A stretch of 64,000 nucleotides of DNA, taken from NCBI GenBank assembly GCA_033762715.1, contig JANRLL010000014.1:1-64000 (forward strand), given 5' to 3'. The stretch is from JANRLL01 sp033762715. GTDB taxonomy: Bacteria; Pseudomonadota; Alphaproteobacteria; Rickettsiales; SXRF01. Below, one piece after another: positions 36,371-45,559 of the stretch (within the stretch, counting starts at the first letter, position 1; each line of letters opens with the position of its first letter). The notes below the pieces were generated by a model. It saw only the letters and a list, made by a program, of their open reading frames with translations, did not search any database and had not been told where the DNA came from. Position numbers and translations under genes: made by a program.

Positions 36371-38434
36371 TTAGGCCACCTTCTTCGCTTGTGGTTGGCC
36401 GATGGCTTGCGTGCATTGAGCCATGGTTTTAGACGCACGGCTTATCGGATCACTCATATAATAGTTGGTGATAAACTGATCAAATGGCGTGGCCGATATA
36501 TTCCATTTTTGCGTCGAAGCGGCTGTCCAAGCAGCTGGCACAATTTCACCCACCTTGGCAAAATGCGGCGCTTGTTTTTTCATGCGCTCGCGCAATTGCT
36601 CCAGGCTGTTACAAGGCAGCGGGGTTTTGAGCACATCGGACAGTGCGCGAACTATCGTCCAATCCTCTTTTGCCTGACCGGGCGGGAACACAGCGCGTCT
36701 CGTGCGCTGCACACGGCCTTCAAGGTTCACATAGGTCGCATCTTTTTCCGTATAGGCTGCGCCTGGCAACACCACATTGGCGCGATGCGCCCCGTCATCA
36801 CCGTGATGACCTTGGTAAATTACAAATGCATCACCAAGCAGGCGCATATCAAATTCATCCGCACCGAGCAGGTAAACCAGTTTGATCTCGCCGCTTTGGC
36901 AGCCAGCAAAAATCTGTCCAATATCCTTGCCACCTGGTGCCGGTACAAATCCCAGATCGAGCGCAGCAACGCGCGAAGCGGCATGATGCAGCACGTTAAA
37001 TCCGTTCCAGCCGTCTTTTACCAGGTTGCATTGGGTGGCAATCGCCTTCGCTGCTGCAAAAACCTGATCGCCATCATCACGTGCGAGGGCAGCTGTTCCC
37101 AGCACCAGCATCGGCGCTTTTGCCTCGGACAAGAGCTTAGCCACCGGATGCTTGCCAGCGGCAATTTCGCCAAGCAGTTTAGGATCATTACCCAGATACT
37201 CATACGGATAGGTCAGCTCATCTTGCGTGCCCAGCACGAAAATCTTCAGCGTACCTTTGAGCCACGCCTTGCGGATACGCGCATTAAGCATCACCGCTTC
37301 GCGGCGTGGGTTGGCTCCCACCAGCAGCAGCACATCGGCCTGTTCAATGCCAGCTATGCCGCTATTGAACAGATAATTCGCACGTTGGCTCACATCGAAT
37401 TTCGCGCCTTCCTGACGGCAATCGCGGTTTTCCACACCCAGCCCATCGAGCAGATCGCGCAGCGCCATCATGCTCTCAGCGCAGGCCAAATTACCCGCCA
37501 CTGCGGCCATTTCCTGGCGCTTCAAACTTTTGATCTGTTGGGCAATCACCTCAAACGCTTGTTGCCAGCTGGCTTCTTGCAGCTTGCCTTCGGCGTTTCG
37601 GACATAAGGGCGGTCTAAGCGCTGCACGCGCAAACCATCGCAGGCATAACGCGTTTTATCGGCGATCCATTCTTCGTTAATGTCCTCATGCACGCGCGGC
37701 AATATACGCATCACCGCTTCGCCGCGGCTGTCGATGCGAATATGCGAGCCTACTGCATCGAGCACGTCGATCGATTCGGTTGATTTCAGCTCCCACGGGC
37801 GAGCTGTAAAAGCGTACGGTTTGCTGGTAAGCGCACCCACTGGGCACACATCGACCAAATTGCCGGCCAATTCGGTGGTCAGGGTTTTTTCCACGTAAGT
37901 CCCGACTTCCATATGCTCGCCACGGCCATAAGCACCAAGCTCCGGCACACCGGCCACTTGGGTGGCAAAGCGAATGCAGCGGGTGCAATGGATACAGCGG
38001 GTCATATGGGTTTTAATCAGTGGGCCCATATATTTATCTTCAACGGCGCGTTTGCCTTCTTTGTAGCGACTTTCGCCTTTGCCATAATAAAGTGACTGGT
38101 CTTGCAGATCGCATTCGCCGGCCTGATCGCAAATTGGGCAATCGAGCGGATGGTTGATCAGCAAAAATTCCATTACGCCTTCGCGTGCTTTTTTGACCAT
38201 TGGCGAATTGGTTTTCACCACCATGCCGTCTGAGCATGGTAGCGCGCAAGACGCTTGCGGCTTCGGCGGGCCAGGCGATACTTCCACCAGGCACATGCGG
38301 CAATTACCCGCAACACTCAAGCGCTCATGGTAGCAAAAGCGCGGTATCTCAATACCCACTTGCTCACAGGCTTGAATAACCAACGTGCCCGCTTCAACTT
38401 CTATTTCTTTGTCATCGATCGTCAGTTTAGGCAT
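36371..38434 (-). CDS. nuoG: NADH-quinone oxidoreductase subunit G
   Basis: Large peripheral subunit of complex I carrying the N1b, N4 and N5 clusters. It has 687 residues. The N-terminal 2Fe-2S ferredoxin domain has Cys34, 45 and 48. The His-containing cluster ligand region HPLDCPICDQAGECDLQ and the CIHCTRCIRF motif follow. A molybdopterin-oxidoreductase-like domain without cofactor fills the rest. It overlaps the inserted 114-residue gene by 8 bp at its start. Confidence 0.95.
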   Translation of the reverse strand: MPKLTIDDKEIEVEAGTLVIQACEQVGIEIPRFCYHERLSVAGNCRMCLVEVSPGPPKPQASCALPCSDGMVVKTNSPMVKKAREGVMEFLLINHPLDCPICDQAGECDLQDQSLYYGKGESRYKEGKRAVEDKYMGPLIKTHMTRCIHCTRCIRFATQVAGVPELGAYGRGEHMEVGTYVEKTLTTELAGNLVDVCPVGALTSKPYAFTARPWELKSTESIDVLDAVGSHIRIDSRGEAVMRILPRVHEDINEEWIADKTRYACDGLRVQRLDRPYVRNAEGKLQEASWQQAFEVIAQQIKSLKRQEMAAVAGNLACAESMMALRDLLDGLGVENRDCRQEGAKFDVSQRANYLFNSGIAGIEQADVLLLVGANPRREAVMLNARIRKAWLKGTLKIFVLGTQDELTYPYEYLGNDPKLLGEIAAGKHPVAKLLSEAKAPMLVLGTAALARDDGDQVFAAAKAIATQCNLVKDGWNGFNVLHHAASRVAALDLGFVPAPGGKDIGQIFAGCQSGEIKLVYLLGADEFDMRLLGDAFVIYQGHHGDDGAHRANVVLPGAAYTEKDATYVNLEGRVQRTRRAVFPPGQAKEDWTIVRALSDVLKTPLPCNSLEQLRERMKKQAPHFAKVGEIVPAAWTAASTQKWNISATPFDQFITNYYMSDPISRASKTMAQCTQAIGQPQAKKVA

Positions 38435-38771
38435 GGGTTTCTCGTTTTGCGTATTGATCTACCATATCGAAAATCATTTCTTTTAATTTCACGAATTCAG
38501 GCTGTTTCACTTTGCGAAATTTCACCGCGCTGTAATCTTTGCGGCGCTCATCCTGACTACGGCCGGCGCGCACGAATTCAATACGGCCAAACATAATCGG
38601 GTTGGCATCGCGAAATACCACCTCAGCAATCGCGGCAATAGGAATCTCGCGTTTAGCGCCAAAACCAAAGCGCATAATGTTCCACCAGCCTTTGCGATGA
38701 ATGATAACGCGGTCAGTGAGCAGCTCGACCTGCCCATCTATTCCTTCAATATACATAAGACGTTTGGCCAT
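38427..38771 (-). CDS. PH-like/DUF4429-like small protein inside the nuo operon
   Basis: A 114-residue, mostly beta protein without signal or membrane segment. The pattern GIDGQVELLTDRVIIHR, then IPIAAIAEVVFRDA and GRIEFV, looks like a short PH-type (DUF4429/bPH) fold, and the end is a charged helix. The family link is from pattern only. It lies between nuoF (11 bp) and nuoG (8-bp overlap), so it is co-expressed with complex I. A cytosolic assembly or lipid-binding role is conceivable but unsupported. Confidence 0.72.
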   Translation of the reverse strand: MAKRLMYIEGIDGQVELLTDRVIIHRKGWWNIMRFGFGAKREIPIAAIAEVVFRDANPIMFGRIEFVRAGRSQDERRKDYSAVKFRKVKQPEFVKLKEMIFDMVDQYAKRETHA

Positions 38772-38782
38772 GATTCCCTCGC

Positions 38783-40063
38783 TTATGCTGCTCGTTTGTT
38801 GCTATATTCGTTGATGCGGCGCTCAATCTCTCCGCGGAAATGGCGTACCAAGCCTTGCACCGGCCAAGCCGCTGCATCACCCAACGCACAAATCGTATGG
38901 CCTTCGATGCGGCTTGCAATATCGAGCATATGGTCAATATCTTCGATTTTCGCCTGCCCCTTGGCCATGCGCTCCATCATGCGCCATAGCCAGCCAGTGC
39001 CTTCACGGCACGGCGTGCATTGGCCGCAGGATTCATGCATGTAGAATTTGGACAAGCGGGCAATGGCTTTGACCACGTCCGTCGATTTATCCATTACAAT
39101 CACCGCTGCCGTGCCCAGACCCGATTTTACTGCGCGCAGTGAATCGAAATCCATCAGCACCGTATCGCAAATATCTTTAGGCAGCATTGGCACCGATGAG
39201 CCGCCAGGAATGATCGCCAGCAAATTATCCCATCCGCCACGCACACCACCGGCATGCTTCTCGATCAGCTCTTTCAGCGGAATGCCCATTTCTTCTTCGA
39301 CGTTGCAGGGATTATTCACGTGACCCGAAATGCAAAACACTTTGGTGCCGGTATTGTTTGGTCGCCCTATGCCTGCAAACCAGGCCGCGCCGCGGCGCAA
39401 AATGGTAGGTACCACCGCAATCGACTCGACGTTATTGACTGTAGTAGGGCAACCCCACACACCAACAGCTGCCGGAAACGGCGGCTTCAAGCGTGGCTGG
39501 CCTTTTTTGCCTTCCAGCGATTCGATCAGCGCCGTTTCTTCGCCGCAAATATAAGCCCCTGCTCCACGATGCACATAGATGTCGCAGTCAAAACCGGAGC
39601 CGCAAGCATTCTTACCAATTAATCCAGCTTCATAGGCTTCATCAATCGCATGCTCTAAGCGATTAGCTTCTTCAACGAATTCGCCGCGAATATAGATATA
39701 GGCCGCAACCGCGCGCATGGCATAGCAGGCAATCAAACAGCCTTCGATCAGCTTATGCGGATCATGGCGCATCATATCACGATCTTTGCAGGTGCCTGGC
39801 TCGCCTTCGTCGGCATTCACTACGAGATAAGACGGACGGCCATCCGATTTTTTCGGCATAAACGACCATTTGATGCCGGTGGAAAAGCCAGCCCCGCCAC
39901 GGCCGCGCAGGCCCGATGCTTTCACTTCTTCCACAATGGCTTCTGGCTCTTTGCTTAAAATCGCCCGGGTATTATCCCAATCACCACGCGAACGCGCGCC
40001 AGCCAAACGCCAGTCCTGATGGCCGTAGAGGTTGGTAAAAATCCTATCTTTATCTGCGAGCAT
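38783..40063 (-). CDS. nuoF: NADH-quinone oxidoreductase subunit F
   Basis: Holds FMN, the NADH site and 4Fe-4S cluster N3, the electron entry of complex I. It has 426 residues. The glycine-rich FMN/NADH loop GRGGAGFSTGIKW (54-66) shows Ser where Pro is most common. The cluster motif SCGQCTPCREG is near residue 345. The start overlaps the nuoE stop by one base. Confidence 0.95.
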   Translation of the reverse strand: MLADKDRIFTNLYGHQDWRLAGARSRGDWDNTRAILSKEPEAIVEEVKASGLRGRGGAGFSTGIKWSFMPKKSDGRPSYLVVNADEGEPGTCKDRDMMRHDPHKLIEGCLIACYAMRAVAAYIYIRGEFVEEANRLEHAIDEAYEAGLIGKNACGSGFDCDIYVHRGAGAYICGEETALIESLEGKKGQPRLKPPFPAAVGVWGCPTTVNNVESIAVVPTILRRGAAWFAGIGRPNNTGTKVFCISGHVNNPCNVEEEMGIPLKELIEKHAGGVRGGWDNLLAIIPGGSSVPMLPKDICDTVLMDFDSLRAVKSGLGTAAVIVMDKSTDVVKAIARLSKFYMHESCGQCTPCREGTGWLWRMMERMAKGQAKIEDIDHMLDIASRIEGHTICALGDAAAWPVQGLVRHFRGEIERRINEYSNKRAA

Positions 40064-40665
40064 TACTTGGTCCCTCCGACAAGGCTGGTAAGACCACCAA
40101 GCGGCTCAGAACTTTTGCGCTTGGATTGCGGCCCTGCTTTGGGGGACTTATCATTGGCCAGCGCATCTATCAGCTCCACCACATTCTCTGGTGTGAGATC
40201 TTCGTAATAATGATCGCCCACTTGGCACATCGGCGCATTCACACACGCACCCAAACATTCCGCCTCTTTCAAGGTGAACATGCCGTTGGATGTGGTTTCG
40301 CCCATTTTAATGCCTAGGTGTTTTTCGCAGGCGGCTACAATCGCATCCGAACCGCGCAACCAGCATGGCGTGGTAGTGCAGACTTCGATCATGTGTTTGC
40401 CGACCGGCTGCAAATTATACATGGTATAGAAGCTCGCCACCTCATAGACACGCACCGGCACCATATTTAAAAACTCGGCGATATAATCCATAGCGGCTTT
40501 AGACAACCAATTTTTATTTTGGCGCTGCGCCAATGTCAAAAGCGGCATTACCGCACTTTGTTCACGGCCAGCCGGATAGCGGCGTACAATACGCTGCGCC
40601 TTCTCCAAATTATCAGGAGTAAAGGCGAAGGTGGATTCATCTTGTGGTGATTTTGCGGTGCTCAT
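40063..40665 (-). CDS. nuoE: NADH-quinone oxidoreductase subunit E
   Basis: Thioredoxin-like subunit that carries 2Fe-2S cluster N1a. It has 200 residues. The ligand cysteines are in CTTTPC and ECLGAC. The last 30 residues are basic and Ser/Gly-rich, longer than E. coli NuoE. It overlaps the inserted exported-protein gene by ATGA at its start and nuoF by one base at its end. Confidence 0.94.
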   Translation of the reverse strand: MSTAKSPQDESTFAFTPDNLEKAQRIVRRYPAGREQSAVMPLLTLAQRQNKNWLSKAAMDYIAEFLNMVPVRVYEVASFYTMYNLQPVGKHMIEVCTTTPCWLRGSDAIVAACEKHLGIKMGETTSNGMFTLKEAECLGACVNAPMCQVGDHYYEDLTPENVVELIDALANDKSPKAGPQSKRKSSEPLGGLTSLVGGTK

Positions 40666-41522
40666 GGAACTGGTAATCTACTGGTTTTTGTTTTGGCGCT
40701 AGCTGGTCCCGTAGGCTTCAGCTTCGTTTCGTTAGGAGGCATTTTTTTGAGATCCATCAGCAGCTGGGCCACCGACTGACCATTGGTAGCAATCCCTGCG
40801 CTCTGAGTTGCCTTGCCGGGCACGAGCTGTGGATTAGCGCTTTGGGTGGTTGCAGGATTGACGGTCGGATTAGGCGGTGTATCCGAAGTCGGCGCTTTAG
40901 CCGCTGAGGCGTTTTGCTGGATAACCACTACAGCAGTCTTTTTAAAGACCTTGAGCAGACGCGAGGTGCGTGTTGGATCTGCCGGCGGCATCAACAATAT
41001 GTCGCCCACTACAAACGGGTCTTTCCCATTAGCAACGATGAAACACGCCATGGTGTAGTCATGGGCGCGTTCCTTATAAAAATAAATCAAGCCACCTTCA
41101 CTCACGACAAATTGCAACAGCGCGTTGGACTGTTCAGCCTGTAGCTTTTGATATGCCTCAGCATCAGGAATCGAGCCATAACCCACTCGGGTTTCCTTGT
41201 AGGTGCTGTCAGCGCTGAATAGCAAATATTGGTACGGCTGCGCGTTGAAGTTGAGCAGCTCTTGGCCAGCTGGGCGCTCATAGACGTTGGACAGTTTCCA
41301 AAAACCGGCAACATCTTCTTTTTTACATGGGCGCGATGGCGGCAAAGCTGGAAAGCCTACCACCGGTGCCGGTGCGATAACCGTATCGGCTGTAGCAGGC
41401 GCCACAGCCGGTGCCGTTTTTGCAGGCGCTGCTGCTTGCGGCGCCGATGGCGTTTGTGCGAGAGCCGCACCAGCGGCTGCCACACAGGCTAAACTTGAAA
41501 GGCAGAGTAGATAGCGTTTCAT
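40662..41522 (-). CDS. Exported protein of unknown function inside the nuo operon
   Basis: Not recognised. It has 286 residues. A clear Sec signal peptide (MKRYLLCLSSLACVAAAG, cut after ALAQ near 23) is followed by an Ala/Pro-rich linker (about 24-62). A folded core (about 64-200) has KKEDVAGFWKLSN, a GxW opening reminiscent of lipocalin-like folds, and the polypeptide then ends in a Thr/Asn/Pro-rich tail. Both ends overlap nuo genes as ATGA (nuoD stop and nuoE start), so translation is coupled to complex I although the protein should be periplasmic or outer-membrane-facing. The reason for that pairing is unknown. Confidence 0.8.
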   Translation of the reverse strand: MKRYLLCLSSLACVAAAGAALAQTPSAPQAAAPAKTAPAVAPATADTVIAPAPVVGFPALPPSRPCKKEDVAGFWKLSNVYERPAGQELLNFNAQPYQYLLFSADSTYKETRVGYGSIPDAEAYQKLQAEQSNALLQFVVSEGGLIYFYKERAHDYTMACFIVANGKDPFVVGDILLMPPADPTRTSRLLKVFKKTAVVVIQQNASAAKAPTSDTPPNPTVNPATTQSANPQLVPGKATQSAGIATNGQSVAQLLMDLKKMPPNETKLKPTGPASAKTKTSRLPVP

Positions 41523-42703
41523 CGATCAATCTCCCCAAATACAATGTCCATGGTTCCAATGACAGCCACGACGTCTGCCAGTAAATGCCCTTTGGTCATA
41601 AAATCAAGCGCTTGCAAATGAGCAAACCCGGGTGCGCGAATTTTGCAGCGATACGGCTTATTGCTGCCGTCCGATATTAGGTACACGCCAAACTCGCCTT
41701 TGGGCGCCTCGACGGCCGTATAGGTTTCACCCGCCGGCACACGGTAGCCTTCAGTGAATAATTTGAAATGATGAATCAGCGCTTCCATCGATTGTTTCAT
41801 CGCCGCGCGTTTGGGCGGTGCAATTTTACTATCTTGCGTCACCACCGGTCCTTTGGGCATACGCTCGATACATTGTTTGATGATTTTAAGCGATTGGCGC
41901 ATTTCTTCCATGCGCACCATGTAGCGATCGAAACAATCGCCATGCTTGCCGATGGCTACATCGAAATCGAGTTTATCATACACATCATAAGGCTGGCTCT
42001 TGCGCAGATCCCAGGCAACGCCTGAGCCACGCAGCATAGGGCCGCTAAAGCCCCAATCCATGGCTTCTTGCGCCGAGACGATCCCAATATCCACCATACG
42101 CTGGCGGAAAATACGGTTGTCGGTGAGCAGGCTATCTACGTCGTCGATATATTTGACGAAACCTTCGGCCCACCGCAGCATGTCTTCATCGAGGCCGGCT
42201 GGAATATCTTGATGTACGCCGCCTGGGCGGATATAGGCCGAGTGGAACCGCGCACCGGATGCACGCTCATAAAATTCGAGTAATTTTTCACGCTCTTCAA
42301 ACAGCCATAGCAACGGCGTCATAGCGCCAACATCGAGCGCTTGCGTGGTAACGTTCAGAATATGATTCAAAATGCGCGTCAGCTCAGCAAACAACACACG
42401 GATATATTGCGCGCGCTCTGGCACCTCGCAGCCTATGAGCTTTTCTACCGCTAGCGAATAGGCATGTTCCTGGCACATCGGCGAGACATAATCCAGCCGG
42501 TCAAAATACGGCAGCGCTTGCAGATAGGTTTTATGCTCTATCAGCTTTTCGGTGCCACGATGCAATAAGCCAATATGCGGATCGGCACGCTCGATCACTT
42601 CGCCGTCCATCTCCAAAACCAGACGCAAAACCCCGTGCGCCGCCGGATGTTGCGGGCCGAAGTTCAAAGTCAGGTTTTTTAGATCAACAACAGGACTGGT
42701 CAT
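41519..42703 (-). CDS. nuoD: NADH-quinone oxidoreductase subunit D
   Basis: 49-kDa-type subunit that forms the quinone pocket with NuoB. It has 394 residues. The N-terminal LNFGPQHPAAHGVLRL includes the conserved His that contacts quinone. The DYVSPMCQEHAYSLAVEKL region and the C-terminal DIVFGEIDR are typical. It is separate from nuoC, as usual in alphaproteobacteria, and the GNAT gene lies between them. Confidence 0.95.
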   Translation of the reverse strand: MTSPVVDLKNLTLNFGPQHPAAHGVLRLVLEMDGEVIERADPHIGLLHRGTEKLIEHKTYLQALPYFDRLDYVSPMCQEHAYSLAVEKLIGCEVPERAQYIRVLFAELTRILNHILNVTTQALDVGAMTPLLWLFEEREKLLEFYERASGARFHSAYIRPGGVHQDIPAGLDEDMLRWAEGFVKYIDDVDSLLTDNRIFRQRMVDIGIVSAQEAMDWGFSGPMLRGSGVAWDLRKSQPYDVYDKLDFDVAIGKHGDCFDRYMVRMEEMRQSLKIIKQCIERMPKGPVVTQDSKIAPPKRAAMKQSMEALIHHFKLFTEGYRVPAGETYTAVEAPKGEFGVYLISDGSNKPYRCKIRAPGFAHLQALDFMTKGHLLADVVAVIGTMDIVFGEIDR

Positions 42704-42706
42704 AGC

Positions 42707-43213
42707 TTATAAAAACTGATGCATGATGTAGACGTCAACGAACCCTTTGGTAGCATGCCGAAACCCTTTGGGCAAGACACCAACCACCGTAAATCCCAAA
42801 GATTTCCACAAATTAACAGCCACCTCATTGGCACTCACGACGAAATTAAATTGCATGGCTTTATAGCCTTGCTTACGCGCGTAGGACAATGCTCTTTTTC
42901 CCAGCGTGCGTGCGATCCCCAGTCGGCGATAATCAGGATGCACGATAAAGGAGGCATTGGCCACATGGTCAGCCCGGCCGGTGCGGTTAAGACGAATGGC
43001 AGCTACAGCCGCTACTTTGCCGTCATAATCAGCGACGATGCAATGGGTGCCAGGGGCAGAAATCCAATAAGCCAGGCTGCGCTCTGGCGTCATTTCTTCT
43101 AGCGTATAAGAATAGGTTTTCCCTTCATTGAGCACGTGACAAAAAATGTCGTAGATTTCCTCAAAATCCTCAAGCCGCGCCTTGCGATATTTTATGATGT
43201 GCTTCTCGGCCAT
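42707..43213 (-). CDS. GNAT family N-acetyltransferase inside the nuo operon
   Basis: A 168-residue protein of the GNAT fold. The acetyl-CoA loop RRLGIA (96-101) is followed by TLGKRALSYARKQGYKAM and the NLWKSLGF helix that is typical of the family end. The substrate cannot be read from the sequence; PhnO/RimI-like or small-molecule acetylation are both possible. It lies 3 bp after nuoC and 3 bp before nuoD. Confidence 0.88.
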   Translation of the reverse strand: MAEKHIIKYRKARLEDFEEIYDIFCHVLNEGKTYSYTLEEMTPERSLAYWISAPGTHCIVADYDGKVAAVAAIRLNRTGRADHVANASFIVHPDYRRLGIARTLGKRALSYARKQGYKAMQFNFVVSANEVAVNLWKSLGFTVVGVLPKGFRHATKGFVDVYIMHQFL

Positions 43214-43215
43214 GG

Positions 43216-43782
43216 TTAGCTTTTAGCCTTTTCATCGCCAGGCAATGGATACTGCGCACCTTCCCATGGGCTCAAGAAATCGAAGCTGCGATAAGCCTGA
43301 TTGAGTTTTACCGGCTCATACACCACGCGCTTTTGTTCTACGTCATAACGCATCTCCACATAGCCGGTGAGCGGGAAGTCGCGGCGTTGCGGATGACCAT
43401 CGAAGCCATAATCGGTAAGCAGACGGCGCAAATCCGGATGATCCGCAAACAACACGCCATACATATCCCAAATTTCACGCTCATACCACCCAGCGGCCGC
43501 GTAAATAGCCGAAGCCGACGGCACCGCGGTTTTCTCATCGGTGATGACTTTCACCATCACACGCTCGTTGCGCGTTAAGCTCAAGAGCTGATACACCACT
43601 TCAAAACGCTGGGCGCGCTCGGGGAAATCCACGCCGCTAATATCCATCAGCTGTTTGAAATCAAATTCATCGCGTAAGGAAACCAGCAATGGCAAAAGCT
43701 TATCGCCTGCCACCGTCAGCACCGTTTCACCGCGCGGTGTTTTCACGGCGGTAACCGCAAAATCTTTCAATCTGTTTTCCAT
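43216..43782 (-). CDS. nuoC: NADH-quinone oxidoreductase subunit C
   Basis: 30-kDa-type peripheral subunit of complex I. It has 188 residues. The signature ERE-WDMYGVLFADHPDLRRLLTDYGFDG region (around 103-130) is clear. It is not fused to NuoD. It lies 9 bp after the inserted histidine phosphatase gene. Confidence 0.95.
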   Translation of the reverse strand: MENRLKDFAVTAVKTPRGETVLTVAGDKLLPLLVSLRDEFDFKQLMDISGVDFPERAQRFEVVYQLLSLTRNERVMVKVITDEKTAVPSASAIYAAAGWYEREIWDMYGVLFADHPDLRRLLTDYGFDGHPQRRDFPLTGYVEMRYDVEQKRVVYEPVKLNQAYRSFDFLSPWEGAQYPLPGDEKAKS

Positions 43783-43791
43783 AGCCTATCC

Positions 43792-44625
43792 CTATCTTTT
43801 CGCCGCTTCGACAGCTGCTTGCTGCGGTATCGGAATTTCCGTTGTTTGCAGTGCTCTTTGTTCATCCACGCTCATGCTATAAATACGCCAACCCTTAGGC
43901 GCGGTATCATCCTGGACGAATTTATAGATCGCCGCATTTTTAACGCCTACGCTGTGCGGCAAGCCTGCCATCTCTAGCATACGACGCACGGAGCCAGCAT
44001 GGCATACCACGAGCGGTATATTATGCTCTGTACCTGAATCCCCACGCACAGCATGCTGAATCGCATCAGCAATACGAAGGCGATGGTTTTCTACCGGCTC
44101 CCACAAGCCTGTACTGCCGCGACGATCATAGCGATGCACTTCGTTTTCAATAGCGATCGGGTTCATGTCAGCAGGCAGCGTTCCAGCTTTAATATGGGCT
44201 ACCAACTGTTCTAATTTTTCGACTACTTCTGACGGCACGCCTTCGATTTTACGACCCCAGCCATCGCCTTCTTTGATTACTTTGAGCAAACGCTCAGGGC
44301 GTGTGCGCTCATCGAGCCCCTCATCATCACCTAAAAACATTTCACCTAGCGCTTCGTCATGCGGTAGACGGCGAACGTTCTTCAAGGTGGAAGTCACAAT
44401 ATCAGCCGTATCTCTAGCGCGATCCAAATCACTGGAGACCGCCACCGTAGGCGCCGGATCGAGTTGCTCTACCACCGGAATAACGCGCTCCACCCCTGCG
44501 CTGCCTTCTTCGGTCAATTGAGGGTTGCGGCCCATGCCTGACGACAAGCCCGCCAGATTATCCTCGGTTTGACCGTGGCGCATGATGTAGAAAATGATCG
44601 GTTTTTTGGGAGCTGCCTCTGTCAT
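43792..44625 (-). CDS. Histidine phosphatase (phosphoglycerate mutase-like) inside the nuo operon
   Basis: A cytosolic protein of the histidine phosphatase superfamily. ATG 44625, 4 bp after the nuoB stop, gives 277 residues; the longer frame inside nuoB is rejected. The phosphorylated His is in YIMRHGQTEDN (RHG 16-18), a catalytic acidic stretch follows near EMFLGDDEG, and the second His is in VVCHAGSVRRM. There is no sign of the full glycolytic PGM length or substrate motifs, so a phosphatase such as SixA/CobC/GpmB type is more likely. The substrate is unknown. Confidence 0.87.
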   Translation of the reverse strand: MTEAAPKKPIIFYIMRHGQTEDNLAGLSSGMGRNPQLTEEGSAGVERVIPVVEQLDPAPTVAVSSDLDRARDTADIVTSTLKNVRRLPHDEALGEMFLGDDEGLDERTRPERLLKVIKEGDGWGRKIEGVPSEVVEKLEQLVAHIKAGTLPADMNPIAIENEVHRYDRRGSTGLWEPVENHRLRIADAIQHAVRGDSGTEHNIPLVVCHAGSVRRMLEMAGLPHSVGVKNAAIYKFVQDDTAPKGWRIYSMSVDEQRALQTTEIPIPQQAAVEAAKR

Positions 44626-44629
44626 GTCA

Positions 44630-45169
44630 TTACCGGATGATCGTGCCGGTGCGACGGATTTTCTTCTGCAGCTGCAAAATTCCATACATCAGCGCTTCTG
44701 CCGTTGGCGGGCAGCCTGGCACGTAAATATCAACCGGCACAATACGGTCGCAGCCACGCACCACCGAATAGGAATAATGGTAATAGCCGCCGCCATTAGC
44801 GCAGGACCCCATCGAGATCACATAACGCGGCTCGGCCATCTGGTCATAGACTTTGCGCAAAGCGGGCGCCATTTTGTTGCACAGCGTCCCCGCTACGATC
44901 ATCACATCCGATTGGCGTGGGCTGGGTCGAAACACCAGGCCCAGGCGATCAAGGTCATAACGTGAGGCGGCTGCTTGCATCATCTCTACCGCGCAGCAGG
45001 CTAGGCCAAAAGTCATCGGCCACAGTGAGCCGGTACGCGCCCAATTCACCAGATGATCCAGCTTAGCGATGACAAAACCCTTATTGTTGAAATCATCAAA
45101 GGCGCGATTGAGCAGCGCGTCTTGCTGAGCGCCTGGGGCTAATGGGGTATTCAAGTTAGCTAGACTCAT
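44630..45169 (-). CDS. nuoB: NADH-quinone oxidoreductase subunit B
   Basis: Carries 4Fe-4S cluster N2, the last cluster before quinone. ATG 45169 has AGGA 6 bp upstream and gives 179 residues (a TTG at 45184 is also in frame). Ligands are the tandem Cys 58-59 in GLACCAVEMM, with GSCANGGG and VPGCPPTAEAL completing the set. Located between nuoA (24 bp) and the histidine phosphatase gene. Confidence 0.95.
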   Translation of the reverse strand: MSLANLNTPLAPGAQQDALLNRAFDDFNNKGFVIAKLDHLVNWARTGSLWPMTFGLACCAVEMMQAAASRYDLDRLGLVFRPSPRQSDVMIVAGTLCNKMAPALRKVYDQMAEPRYVISMGSCANGGGYYHYSYSVVRGCDRIVPVDIYVPGCPPTAEALMYGILQLQKKIRRTGTIIR

Positions 45170-45193
45170 GTCACATCCTACCAAAAAATATTT

Positions 45194-45559
45194 TTATTCC
45201 CATTCGAGGGCGCCTTTTTTCCACTCGTAAATGAAACCAATCGTCAGAATAAACAAAAATCCCATCATCGACCAAAAGCCCACCGCTCCTATTTCGCCAA
45301 GCGATATGGACCATGGGAAGAGAAATGCAACTTCGAGATCGAAGATAATGAATAAAATGGCAACGAGGTAAAAGCGCACATCGAATTTGCCGCGAGCATC
45401 GCCGAACGCTTCAAAGCCGCATTCATAGGCAGACAACTTTTCCGTATCGGGCTTTTGGCGGGCGATGACCATGGGCAGAAACAGCATGACTACAGACAGC
45501 ACCATGGCAATAGCTAAAAAAACCAGGATGGGGAAATAGTTAGCGACGACAGATTCCAT
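45194..45559 (-). CDS. nuoA: NADH-quinone oxidoreductase subunit A
   Basis: Three-helix membrane subunit of complex I with the conserved YECGFEAFGDAR loop, which carries the regulatory Cys at the active-to-deactive switch in other species. It has 121 residues. It is the first gene of the nuo-birA-coaX-rnj run of about 20.5 kb, so the operon promoter should lie in the 336 bp upstream. Confidence 0.95.
   Translation of the reverse strand: MESVVANYFPILVFLAIAMVLSVVMLFLPMVIARQKPDTEKLSAYECGFEAFGDARGKFDVRFYLVAILFIIFDLEVAFLFPWSISLGEIGAVGFWSMMGFLFILTIGFIYEWKKGALEWE

Noticed and set aside
36389..37618. 409-codon open frame on the plus strand
   Set aside because: It lies fully antisense to nuoG, which has clear cluster motifs; the open frame is a by-product of codon use and shows no domain.
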